This document shows, piece by piece, positions 34,467-44,380 of a stretch of DNA of 64,000 nt (its first letter is position 1; every line of letters begins with the position of its first letter). The DNA comes from Geosiphon pyriformis (taxonomy: Eukaryota > Glomeromycota > Glomeromycetes > Archaeosporales > Geosiphonaceae). The notes beneath the pieces are model-generated. The model saw nothing but the letters and a program-made list of their open reading frames with translations, ran no database searches and was not told where the DNA came from. Made by a program: the position numbers and the translations under genes. Location of the stretch: assembly GCA_016748015.1 (NCBI GenBank), contig JAAOMT010000135.1:365164-429163 (forward strand). Direction: 5' to 3'.

Positions 34467-35144
34467 TGTTATGGGTTGGAATAACAAGCTAATGGATAGC
34501 AAGGGAGAACAGTATTGTATGGTGATGGAAATAAACAAAGAGGGAATTACAATAAGGGAGCAAATTGAATAAGTAGGAATTCAATGTGCATGATCAGTCT
34601 CATAAAAATTACAGTCGCTAATCTTTTCTTAAATCTGAAGGTAGAGGAATAGTCTGTGATTGTCAATAAGATAACACTGCTGCTATTATTCTATGCCTCA
34701 ACTCGGCAATTCTTAGAATCAATAACAGGTATTGTTGTACTTTTCAATCGTTTTTTTATTCAATGAATTATAAGAGCAAGCCAATTATTTCTCAGGCTAA
34801 TTCTAACAAATACAAATCAAGAAGGGGAAAAGATAAGGTATGTGAATGCCAACAAGTAAATACTTGAAGGTAAGGAAAGGGGAATAAGCGATTATGAGAG
34901 GAAGTAATTGATATTGTTTATTTCGTTACTTTAATCATGTCTTTCTACAGCTAAGGGAATCATTGCTTATATAGCTATCTAAAATGGTCAATGACCAGGT
35001 CAATGATCAGGTCAATGATCAGGTCAACAGTTAGGTCATTGATCAGGTTAACGATCACTATCTAAAAATAGGGTGGCTAATTATATGACATCATTGGCTA
35101 ATACATGTGATAATTAATAAAAACTATGTGTTTCAACCGTAACA
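34467..35144 (-). repeat. element D 5' LTR (678 bp)
   Basis: Ends TGTTAT (plus strand left) and GTAACA (right), flanked by atgt at 35145-35148. It contains the six-unit 12-bp array at 34986-35057. Confidence 0.92.
34986..35057 (-). repeat. 12-bp array, six units (element D 5' LTR)
   Basis: Units GGTCAATGACCA, GGTCAATGATCA (twice), GGTCAACAGTTA, GGTCATTGATCA and GGTTAACGATCA. Confidence 0.9.
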
Positions 35145-35148
35145 ATGT

Positions 35149-35235
35149 TATAAAAATTAATAAAAAAAGATAAAAACAAAAAACTTTTTTTTCAAAAAAA
35201 CATTCTTTGAAAAATTTGGAAAAGAAGAAAAAAAG
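35149..35235 (-). mobile_element. LINE L1 5' leader fragment
   Basis: Between element D and N1. On the minus strand it resembles the leader of L3 just upstream of ORF1 (CTTTTCCAAATTTTTCAAAG-like sequence, compare 50745-50790). It links the two halves of L1. Confidence 0.55.
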
Positions 35236-37550
35236 AAGTTTTTTCATAATATTTTTTTTTTTTATTTGCTTAACGAGTGCAGCCCAAAAACAATCTAGTA
35301 CTATACACCAAAAAAATGATCTAAACTAGATGTTAATCATGTGCTTTCTACACATGACTAGTCACTTGGACCAATCAAGAACACACTATGCTGAAACAAT
35401 AGAAAATGAGAATAATCTCAACCCATAAATTTTTTCAATAACACCATTTAGATTCCTAGAATCAAAAATAAACTTACTAAGAAATAATCTAGTAGATTTA
35501 ACACTACTCCTAACTTCAGCACCCAACATTTGCCACAAAGCTATAATATACTCAACAGTGTCTTCACTTAAGAAAAAAGGTTTGGCAGCCTACATATCAT
35601 CATAATCCATGCCACCAAAGTCAACTTCAAATCTAAGACAAGCAATGTCCTTAGACACACCAACCAAAAGATTGGCAAAATTGTTAGAAGCATATTTCAT
35701 AGAAAGAAAATTTTTTTCTGATTGAATAGTCTTAACAGCATTATCATTAAGAAGGCAAGATACTAAGACAACCAAAGAGCCAACAGACTCAACAATAGAC
35801 TTTACCAAAGCAGCCAAATCCGAAATTTGCTTTTCCAAAGAGTCCAATCTGGACCCAACAGCAGAATTAACAACAGCCACAGAAGGGGCAGAAGCCACCA
35901 AAGGAAAAAATTCAGACATAACAAGAGGAACAGATGCTTTAGCATAAGACAAAGAACCAACAAAATATGGTTTGAACACCTTGGGAGCCTTAGGAAAAGA
36001 AAATGAAGCAACTTTACAGTCTACAGTCAAGTAACCTGTTTTTTAACACCAAAAACAATGCCAACAATTAGGAGTCTCCCAACAGATATGGCACTTTCTA
36101 AGCATACTAGTATTGGCAACAGCAAAGTCCAAATCAGCTTGAAAGCCAAACATAACTAGAGCAAAGTGGAAATGACAACCAAAATCAGGAGACCAAAAAA
36201 TGAAACAAGACTGGCCACCAACTTGAGAAATCATATTACTGATTTCAAAGGCAGTACAGCCAGAAGAAAGATTGACCAACTTGGTCTTAAATCTATCATG
36301 AAACAAAATAGTCTCATTTTGATTTACCAAAAGAAGAATTCTAACACAATTCTTGTCTACCAATACTGACCAATGATTCAAAGCAGACATGGCAGAATCT
36401 AACTTCTCAAAATGAACCACTACATATTGCCAAATGTCAGCAGACTTTAGCATAACATGAGTAATCATACCAAAAACACTAAGAGCTGTCTTAATGTTAG
36501 CAGCAGACACACCCAAAGACACATCACGCAGTGCAACAGCAATAGAAGAGAATTCAGACTCAGAAACTACCAAAGACTTGGCAATTTTAAGAGTGGCAAG
36601 ACAAATAGAGCTTGTAAACTCAACTAAAAATGCAGCATCTAAAGAGGTTTGAGAAGCAAATTTTACACAAAAAAGCTTCACATTGTCTTTTAAAACAGAT
36701 TTAGCACCCAATAAACCATGTACAGACTGAAAAACAGCCTTAATATAAGCCAATTTAATTTTAAAAGTAACACCAAGCACCAGAGTGGAGGTCACTCACT
36801 CAGCAAACCTTTGACAACTAGCAATAGTTTTCCAAGCACCACCAGAAGTAGCACCAGAAACTAAAGGAGGAGATGATTTAGTTTCTATCTGATCAGCTCA
36901 GTTCACAAGAACAGGTAATCCAACAGGAGGAGATTGTTTTGCTTCTAAAACTGGTGATAATCTGCTGAAAGACACCACATTTGGCAACACAGCCGGTGGT
37001 TGATCTTGGCCTATCTTGAATGATGTGCTAGATGATACTATGGAGATCTTATCTAAGATCTCATTTGGAACCACAAAGGGGTTCAGTGTAACAATAGTAG
37101 AGGCAGGCAACTACTCCCATTTTTCTGAACTTTTGGTCTTTTTGACCATTTTCTTTGAAGAGAAGGTGCTAGAAGCACCAGATGTTAAAGCTATGGAGGA
37201 GAACACCAGTTTGTTAACTGGTTTATTATTGAATACTTTTGGGCTCTTAGTAGGAGTAAAGACGACACTGGGATTAACCTAAGTGTGTTTTTTTGAGGGA
37301 ACTTTAATTGGTGAAAAACCAGCCAAAGATGAGGAAGTTGCTTCAGTGGCTACCAAAGGCAGCTTTTTACAATTACTGGGTAAAAAAAAGGTTTCTAAAA
37401 CGTTTTGCCTAGTTGTTTCTACAACAGAAAGAGTTCTTCTGGTTGAAATTTTATTAGATATCTTAGGACAAATATCAGATGCAGCTTTTTTATTCTTTGC
37501 TCTAGTCATGGTTATAAAATTAAGGAGACAAAAAGTTTTTTCATAATATT
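35236..37550 (-). mobile_element. non-LTR insertion N1, ORF1 only, poly(A), 18-bp duplication
   Basis: Flanked by identical 18-mers AAGTTTTTTCATAATATT at 35236-35253 and 37533-37550. On the minus strand the insert starts about 22 bp before the ORF1 ATG, encodes one ORF1-type protein, has about 110 bp of 3' sequence and ends in poly(A) (T run at about 35251-35263 on the plus strand). ORF2 is absent. The perfect duplication shows that it moved in this short form, into the L1 leader. Confidence 0.82.
35400..37509 (-). pseudogene. N1 ORF1: RNA-binding, zinc-knuckle LINE protein
   Basis: Starts MTRAKNKKAASDIC at 37509. Pieces: Ser/Pro-rich N-terminal third (37509-36900), an RRM-like central domain open at 36795-36043 (IKTALSVFGMITHVMLKS; WSVLVDKNCVRILLL), a CCHC-like knuckle spanning a TAA at about 36042 (CWHCFWC, then GYLTVDC) and a helical C-terminus at 36030-35590 (RLDSLEKQISDLAALVKSIV). 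Reading on past 35590 gives KPFFLSEDTVEYIIALW and ends near 35400. Six or so stops, about 700 codons. By recall this is the ORF1 of a common Glomeromycotina LINE, different from L1 ORF1. Confidence 0.78.
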
Positions 37551-38495
37551 CTTAGTATTATTAATTGTGCTTACTAAAAAATAAGACTTAAAACCAATAT
37601 TTTTAATAATAATTTGTTTAAAAACATTAATTAATTTTATAATACTTTTATCTAGTATTTTAATTTGTATATGGTTTTTGGTTTTACAAATTTTTTTATA
37701 ATTAATCTCTTTTTTTATTTTATAAAAATAATATATTAATATTTATTTATTGTTATTTATAAATATTTACATAATAAAAAATACTTTAATGTTTTGTCTC
37801 TATATTATGATAAAATTAAATTGTTTAGTTATTTTTTTGTGTATAATATAAACTTTTTTATCTATTTACATATTTTAAAATTGCTTTTTGTTTTATAAAA
37901 CTCTATATTAAAATTGGTTTAACTGTATATAAATGTTGTTTTTTTGTGTTTCTAATCATATTTTGTATATTAGTTTAATTAAGATATGTTTTTAAAAATT
38001 GATATTTAAAATTTTTTTAATGTTTAAAAAAAGTTGTTATTTACAAGATAGTTAATTTTGTTTATAGTTTAGGTATAGTATATTATAATAAAATATAATA
38101 AATTTGGTTTAAATATAAAATTTTTATAAAAAAAGTAGTTTAATATTTAATAATAATTTTTTAATTATTGTAATCTGTGAATTTTTAATGCAATATTTTT
38201 TTAATGTTGTTAGATTGTTAAATATATTTGTTAGCTTAAATATTTGTTTAAAGTTATATAAGTTATATTTGTTTTATGTTAATTTAGATAATATAGTTTT
38301 TGTTCTAATAAGTATATAATATTATTTTAATTATATTTGAATAATTAGTAATATATAAAAAATATATAATACATACTTAATTTAGATTATGTAGCTTAAT
38401 ATATTATATTAAATAATATATAAATCTTATTTGTTAAATATAATAAAAAAAAATTAAAAAAATTAAAAAAAATTGTTTTTTGGCTGTTTTTGTTT
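37551..38495 (-). mobile_element. LINE L1 presumed 5' untranslated region
   Basis: Very AT-rich and without coding signal. Its right end (AAAACAGCCAAAAAACA on the minus strand) matches the start of L3 at 50520-50545, which is why I assign it to L1. Internal similarity cannot be judged by eye because of low complexity. Confidence 0.4.
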
Positions 38496-38499
38496 TTTT

Positions 38500-38990
38500 A
38501 ATTATTTAAGTAATAATAAAAATAAAATAAAAATAAAAAAAATAACTTAATTATTGATTTTTTATTAAATATTTTAAAGTTTTTAAAAAAACAAAAACCA
38601 TACCAAAATTATTTTAAATAAGTTTTTTTAATAGAACTTTAAAAGAAAAAACTTTTAATTAAAGATAAAAATTGTGTTTTTGTATTAGCAAAAAACTAGT
38701 CAATTATTATTTTATTTAAAAAAAGCACTATTATAAAGTATTATTAAACAGTTTTTATAATTGCAAATATTTTATTAATAAAAATATTACCAGTTGTTTT
38801 AAGTAATAAAAAAGTTACAACTTTTATTTTTTGTTTTTACTTGTTTATTAATTAATTATTAATTAACTTATTAATTTAATTAATTATTTTTTTTGAAAAA
38901 TATAAATTTTTTTAAAAGTATTAATTGTTTTTTGTTTTTTATTAAACAAAACAAAATTAATTTTTTTAATTTTTTTAATTTATATTTGTA
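38500..38990 (-). repeat. AT-rich repeat X, left copy
   Basis: Read on the minus strand it aligns with 46690-47187 on the plus strand for about 480 bp, including AATTAATTTTGTTTTGTTTA, CAATTAATAC and AATCAATAATTAAGTTATT. Similarity stops at CTTAAATAAT in both copies, where LINE sequence begins. Confidence 0.65.
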
Positions 38991-39693
38991 GTAATAAATT
39001 TAAAATTAAATTGATTAGTTAAGTTTGTTTTTTTTTGATTTTTTAAGTCTAATTATTAACAAAAACATGTTATTGTTATTTTTAAAATTTTAATACTATA
39101 ATTATTAAAACTAATATATTAAAAAAATTATATTTGAAAAAAATTTTCAAAATATTATTGTTGTTATAAGTATCAAAGTTTAAATTATATAACTGTAAAT
39201 TGTAAAACTGTTTTTTTAAATTATTAAGAGTGTTTTTAAAATTTTTTATAAAGTTTAAAGTTTTTGCTAATTATTTTATTAATTTAATATTATAAGTTAA
39301 AATTACAACTTTTTTTTGTTATTTATAATTCTAAAATAATTAATAAAACATATAAGTTTAAATTAAATAGATTGTAATTTTGTATTTAAAGAATATATAT
39401 TTATTTAATCTTTATAGTACAGCCAAACAAGCATAACAGATTGGCCAAACTCGAATTCATTACAAAACTAAAAATAAATTTGCATTTACTTCCTGATATT
39501 ATCGTCCTTATTATTTTGTTTGTTAATACACATCTTGTAAGTGGTTTAGCTCAATTACAAATGACGTTATGCTTATATACTAACTTAAAAATAAGAATTT
39601 CTGAACAAATAATTATTTAGAATAAACAAAGATTTTCTTAATTAAGAGTAAATAAATTATTTATACCAATTTTAACTTTGAATCTTTTTCTGA
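38991..39693. other. AT-rich spacer downstream of the ARMC7-like gene
   Basis: No gene seen. The left part may be a weak extension of repeat X. From about 39400 base composition becomes less extreme as the gene island begins. Confidence 0.4.
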
Positions 39694-40861
39694 TTAAATG
39701 GTATTGTTGCCCTCGCTATAAATGCTACCACTTTTATGATCACCATCCTCACCCTTATTATAATTTTGCTTCTCAAAATAATCTTGCAAGAAAACATTGG
39801 CCAGATTTGAAAATTTCCTATTTTCAGATAGTGACAACTCTTGAACGCGGTTGTGCACTGTTTTTGTTAAGATATCTTGGGTAATTAGAGGAACATAAAA
39901 TTAATATTATATTATCATGTAATAAATCTATAAATCTATTCGTTAATCGAGAATCATCCTAAAGTGTCAATCTACAAACCTGCTTCGCTCGATATCGTGA
40001 TCAAGAACATCAAACTAGATAATGCCGAAAGTAAAATATTTTCGTTTTTGCTTGATAAACAATCTACGATTAATGGGATTCCGTCATTATTGATGATGTG
40101 TTCCTTTGCACTTTTCTCTATAAGAATAAATATCGGTTAGAATAATTAGAACTTTACGAAAAACGAATTCAAAGAAAGAACCAATAATAAAAATGTATTT
40201 AGAGATGAGTACCTAAACAGATATTACAGATCCCACCTAATCCAAACTCGACTGTCTTTTCTTCGGCTTCCGTGAGAGCGTCTGAATTAAATTTATGGAT
40301 AATCAATATTCACTCAATACTAATTAGATTTTTACATTATTAAAAATCACATTACTAAACTTGCATAGTTGTCACTTGGACACTTACCCAAAAATAGATC
40401 AACTACATTCAACTGCAACAAAAATGGGTAATTTATCGGATCGTATGCAAAGTTCGCCAAATTTGCCAATACTTGTTGTTTTGCTTCTGGAATGAATTTA
40501 ATAATTAACAATAAAAAAGGTAAATGTAAAAGGCATAAATTATTTTGAGCATTGAATCCCTGTATGATCGCACCCATCATTATTCAACCACCTCGATTCC
40601 AAAAAGAAAAAATTAACCTAGATCTTTGGTATCCTGATATTCATTCACAAGTTCCTGAAGATATTCTAGGCTTTTGACAGATTCATCAAGGAAGATTAGC
40701 CGATGTGTTAAGAATTCAAACGCGAATTTTAAATTTCAGAATCAAAAAAAAGATGCATCTCATATCCTGAATTATACGGATAATCGTTAAACCTTGACAC
40801 CATACCGTGACGTCCCGTATTTTCCTGTTCGTTTTTCAAGTTGCCGAGTGGTTGAGAACAT
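39694..40861 (-). CDS. ARMC7: ARMC7-like armadillo-repeat protein, six exons
   Basis: Exons (high to low): 40861-40806, 40670-40618, 40486-40388, 40281-40213, 40117-39980, 39875-39694. All junctions have GT-AG ends and matching phases, giving 198 residues, the length I recall for human ARMC7. Diagnostic blocks: [77 protein letters not shown] and [13 protein letters not shown]. In animals ARMC7 is a small armadillo protein linked to the spliceosome; the role here is inferred. The last acceptor (CCCAAG) is the least certain junction. An acidic, Asn-rich tail ends the protein. Confidence 0.88.
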
Positions 40862-41550
40862 TTTTGTGAAAAGATTAGAATCAAAATGAAGGCTTAAAAT
40901 AATCTACTTTGCACATGTATACGTCATGAGATCAGATCTGTAAAGATCGTCAATAAGTAAATTTTTGGGCTTTCTGGTAGATTTCAATTAATTTTCCCAT
41001 TGATTATTTTCTTTTTTATTCAAAGAACCGCTTTTGTACTTTTTTAATTGTCGTGATTCCCTTCGTATTCTCAATAATCTGTTTTACATTTCACTTCAGA
41101 TTTGCTATAAAATGATGTATAATGATACAGGGTAGATCTATACGCAGACCCCAATCAGATATTCAATAATCACCTCACAAATCTTTATTCCAATTTCTAG
41201 TACTGCTTTCTTTTATTCGAATACAACTATAATAAGTAGGATTATTTTTAACGATGTTCACATTGCTTTGAAAATCCAATTTTATAATTGTAAATTAATG
41301 ACGTGATCGAAAACGGGGCGCAAACCTTGTAAAGGTTAGATTGACTCATCTCAGGAGATCCTAATAATTGCTCCCACGGAGAGGAGTAATTATATTAAAT
41401 AGTCTTAAAGTATATGGTTTATTAATATATGAATACAAAGAGAAATTTATTCCTCTTATCAAGACTACATCGAGTATAACTCCAAATTATTCTAACCCTT
41501 CCAATAATACAGATGAGTTCATAAAGTGATTGAAACATATTGTCCAATGT
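40862..41550. other. intergenic, no gene seen
   Basis: Lies between the ARMC7-like start and the 3' end of the unknown gene, so it should hold the ARMC7 promoter. No open frame of note, no tRNA fold and no repeat were seen. Confidence 0.5.
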
Positions 41551-42407
41551 TTACTCTTCCCTCAATTTTTTCGTATCTCTTTTGGTATCAACATCAACAT
41601 CAACATAACAAACATTTTCATCTTCGTCTTCATCTTCATTTTCCTCTTCCCTCAAAATCCAATGATCGGAGGTTTCACGAAGACGTTTCTTTGAACCTTC
41701 GGATTGGCTAACGGATCGATAGCCTAGTGAGGAATTTGTGACAGAATCTGAATAAAGAAATATTAAAATTAATATCAAGATAGAGAAAAGGGAAATAATC
41801 TCAAAAATGTATCAATATAATCACTAGATATTTTTTCTCTTTCTAGAACAGGAAACTTCTCTAAAGGTAGATGATGAAGTCCACCCATTTTTGGAGCCTC
41901 CTGACATTGGTCACGATACACCAGGGGCCCTGAAGGAGTCGGTGACAAATCGAGAAAGGTTTCCATTTCCTGTCCAATATCCGAATCATTTTCTACTTCT
42001 TCGGCGTATTCCACCTCTTTATAGACCCATTTGACACAAAGTGTCAAAGAATTCTCATCCTCGGATTGAGGCCTCAGCTTTTTCTGTTGCTTACGACGAA
42101 GAACGCGAGTTTCTGGTGTGGATGGTGCAAATATCGGTTCCACCTCTTGTTGAGCCTCTTTCGACTCTCTATTTTCTTTTTCACTTGCTTGTAGCTCAGG
42201 AAAAAGAAGTCGAGGAGTGGCGAGTAATTGATTAACATCTCGAGGATAGTCACGGTGTAATAGTTCAAGAGTTCCAGGAATTCTTTCAGTTAGTTTTTTG
42301 CATGGGGTTTCGTTTGGTAGAGAATATTCGAGTTTGCTCCTGTTCCAATAGCGTCGTGCCGGAATGTAGCGAAGAGGTTCCCGAACTAAGAAGTGAACTT
42401 GTACCAT
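41551..42407 (-). CDS. unknown protein with acidic C-terminus, two exons
   Basis: Exon 1 is 42407-41825 (MVQVHFLVREPLRYIPARRY) and exon 2 is 41747-41551, joined by a 77-bp GT-AG intron (GTGATT...TTCAG) with compatible phase; 259 residues. The N-terminal 60 residues are ordered-looking and aromatic/basic (RRYWNRSKLEYSLP). The middle is Glu/Lys/Pro-rich and probably disordered, with LDLSPTPSGPLVYRD. The end is very acidic (EEENEDEDEDEN) followed by DVDVDTKRD. No domain recognised. It is divergent from the deaminase gene, with 873 bp between starts. GC content and codon use fit a host gene. Confidence 0.68.
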
Positions 42408-43280
42408 TCTTTGAATGCAAGGATGCTTTCCTAGGTTTTACTTGGTTGATAATATGAAGCTTGGGTAAAGTTATTATATTTGTAATGAAGAGTTTTCACT
42501 TTGGGGTTTTCCAATGGTGCGAACGTGATGAAAGACGAAAAATGTGCCAGACGCGTAACGGAAGTTCTACTGCCCTACGTATATATATGCAGATTCCGAT
42601 TTTACGTGACCAAAAATATTTTACAAAAAATATTTGATTAGAAAAAAGATATTTTTACCAAAAAATATATTTTAAAATAACAATTAACATTAAAAATCTT
42701 AAATAAAATATTGAAATATTGAAATTTAAATATTTGGCTTAATAGTTTACATTTAATTAAATTTTTGTAATATTAAATATTATATTATTTTTCATCAATT
42801 ATATTTTATGTATATAATAAACAAGTATTAAAATTTTAGTTTTGATTTTTCTAATGTTTCAATAAGCAAAGACTTTGAAAATTTAACCATTCTTGGTAAA
42901 AATACTTAGATTTAATTTGTTTAACACCTCTAACACTTCAGATTGAGGTTCATGACATCGCTAATTGCAAATTAAAGTTTCCTTTAAACAAATTGACTTG
43001 ATAAACATTCTAGTTTTTCATTGATAGCATCCTTCAACCAACTCCCATTGAGGAAGTGCTAAATTAACAAAAATTTTATGAATTGTCAAGACAGGATGGA
43101 ATAATGATATCAGAGGAAAGCTAGATTTCTTATCAAGTCAGTCTATGTACAGGAATTCATTCATTGAACCAAAATGAAAAATCCTTGTATTGAAATAACT
43201 TTTCTAAATCTTTGATAGATTCAATTATTTTTTAAATATTAACTTATTTTAGTCGCCATCATTTGGTATACGACTAAAGC
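42408..43280. other. divergent intergenic region
   Basis: Shared upstream region of the unknown gene (-) and the deaminase (+). AT-rich, with a TATA-like run ACGTATATATATGC near 42577-42590. No coding sequence recognised. Confidence 0.5.
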
Positions 43281-44156
43281 ATGGCGCAAAACATTATCAA
43301 AGGCTCCCCACCATCGTTGGCTGAGACAGGTATTCAGCAAAAGCAGATAGATATCAAATATTTCAAATATGAACAGCTCGAATATTGGTCTCGTATTCCC
43401 TTCCTATACTCTTTAAATTGGGGTTAAAGCTTAGGCTCTGCATTAATTTCAATTCAACTGTTGAGGATTACCTTTAAATTCTAAATCATGTATGATTACT
43501 ATATTCAAAATTTAACCACTCTTTGATTATCTCACGTGAAAAGAACAAGATGAAATCGATAAACATTACATGCGAGTCGCGATTGAGCAAGCAAATCTTT
43601 CAATACAAGTTGATACAGCGTACTGCGTGGGAGCTGTATGTCATTGATAATCCCTTTTTAGAAGTTTACCTTTAACACAAAACCTTGATGGATCGTTACA
43701 TTCATTTTTTTCCCTACCCCAACTTAATCTCAGGTCCTGGTCAAAAACTCCAAAATTCTCAGCACAGGGTACTCTCGTGAACTCCCAGGGAACACACACG
43801 CAGAAGAATGTGCATTGTTAAAACTATCATCCACAAATTCAAACCGCATTTTAAATTTCAACCAAATTTTAACAAATCCTAGTCCTGCTTCCAGCAACGC
43901 TATTGATTTAGCAGATGCTACAATTTACACAACAATGGAACCTTGTAGCACAAGGCTATCAGGAAATCTATCCTGTGTAGAACGGATACTAGAGGCGGGG
44001 ATTAAACGTGTGGTGCTAGGTATTCAGGAACCGGATCGATTTGTGAAATGTGTAGGTGTCGAGTTATTAAAGGCACGTGGACTTGAAGTTGTTAGGATTA
44101 AAGGATTTGAAGAGGAGTGTTTAAAACCTAACAGCCATATATTGAATAGACATTAA
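43281..44156 (+). CDS. Rib2-type DRAP deaminase, three exons
   Basis: Exons 43281-43329, 43544-43635 and 43734-44156; phases match and the introns are GT-AG, giving 187 residues. Cytidine-deaminase fold: zinc ligands and catalytic Glu in H69-A-E71, then P117-C118 and C128 in MEPCSTRLSGNLSC. DKHYMRVAIEQA and STGYSRELPGNTHAEECALLKL are typical of the fungal deaminase of 2,5-diamino-6-ribitylamino-pyrimidinone phosphate, a riboflavin-pathway step. In budding yeast this domain is fused to a pseudouridine synthase; here it stands alone. Exon 1 is the least certain. Its 3' end faces the Lnt-like gene 225 bp away. Confidence 0.88.
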
Positions 44157-44380
44157 AAGTGAAAATAGCATTTTTGGAGTTTCAAGATTCAAACTATTTG
44201 CAACTAAAGGCAAGAAACTGCGATACTTTATAAAAAAATGGTTGGGATTGAGAGGAAAAATGTGAAAGAGTAGGAATTGCTATATATAATTTTTATACAG
44301 ATACAAGAATAATTTTTTAATCAACTGAAATATTTTATGAAAATAAAAAATGATTTTTAAATGCTTTTTTAACCACAGTC

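Larger units (their letters stand above)
27462..35144 (-). mobile_element. Ty3/Gypsy element D, complete, youngest full copy
   Basis: 7,683 bp between identical 4-bp duplications atgt (27458-27461 and 35145-35148). Two 678-bp LTRs, primer-binding site, gag, a -1 frameshift heptamer, pol, integrase and ORF3 all lie on the minus strand. Relatively few stops remain. It lacks a recognisable dUTPase. It interrupts the 5' part of LINE L1. Element H (62790-64000) is the same family. Confidence 0.93.

Noticed and set aside
34986-35057. CRISPR array (six 12-bp repeats)
   Set aside because: Contiguous repeats without spacers, inside an LTR of a eukaryotic retrotransposon.
27462-35144. RIP as the sole cause of decay
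   Set aside because: TG/CA pairs between the LTRs point to CpG decay, and CpA-specific bias could not be counted reliably by hand; RIP is left open, not claimed.
39678-39884. Plus-strand frame of 68 codons
   Set aside because: Antisense shadow of the last ARMC7-like exon.
41281-41400. Possible tRNA-like segment in the island
   Set aside because: No cloverleaf with matching acceptor and T-arm could be drawn.
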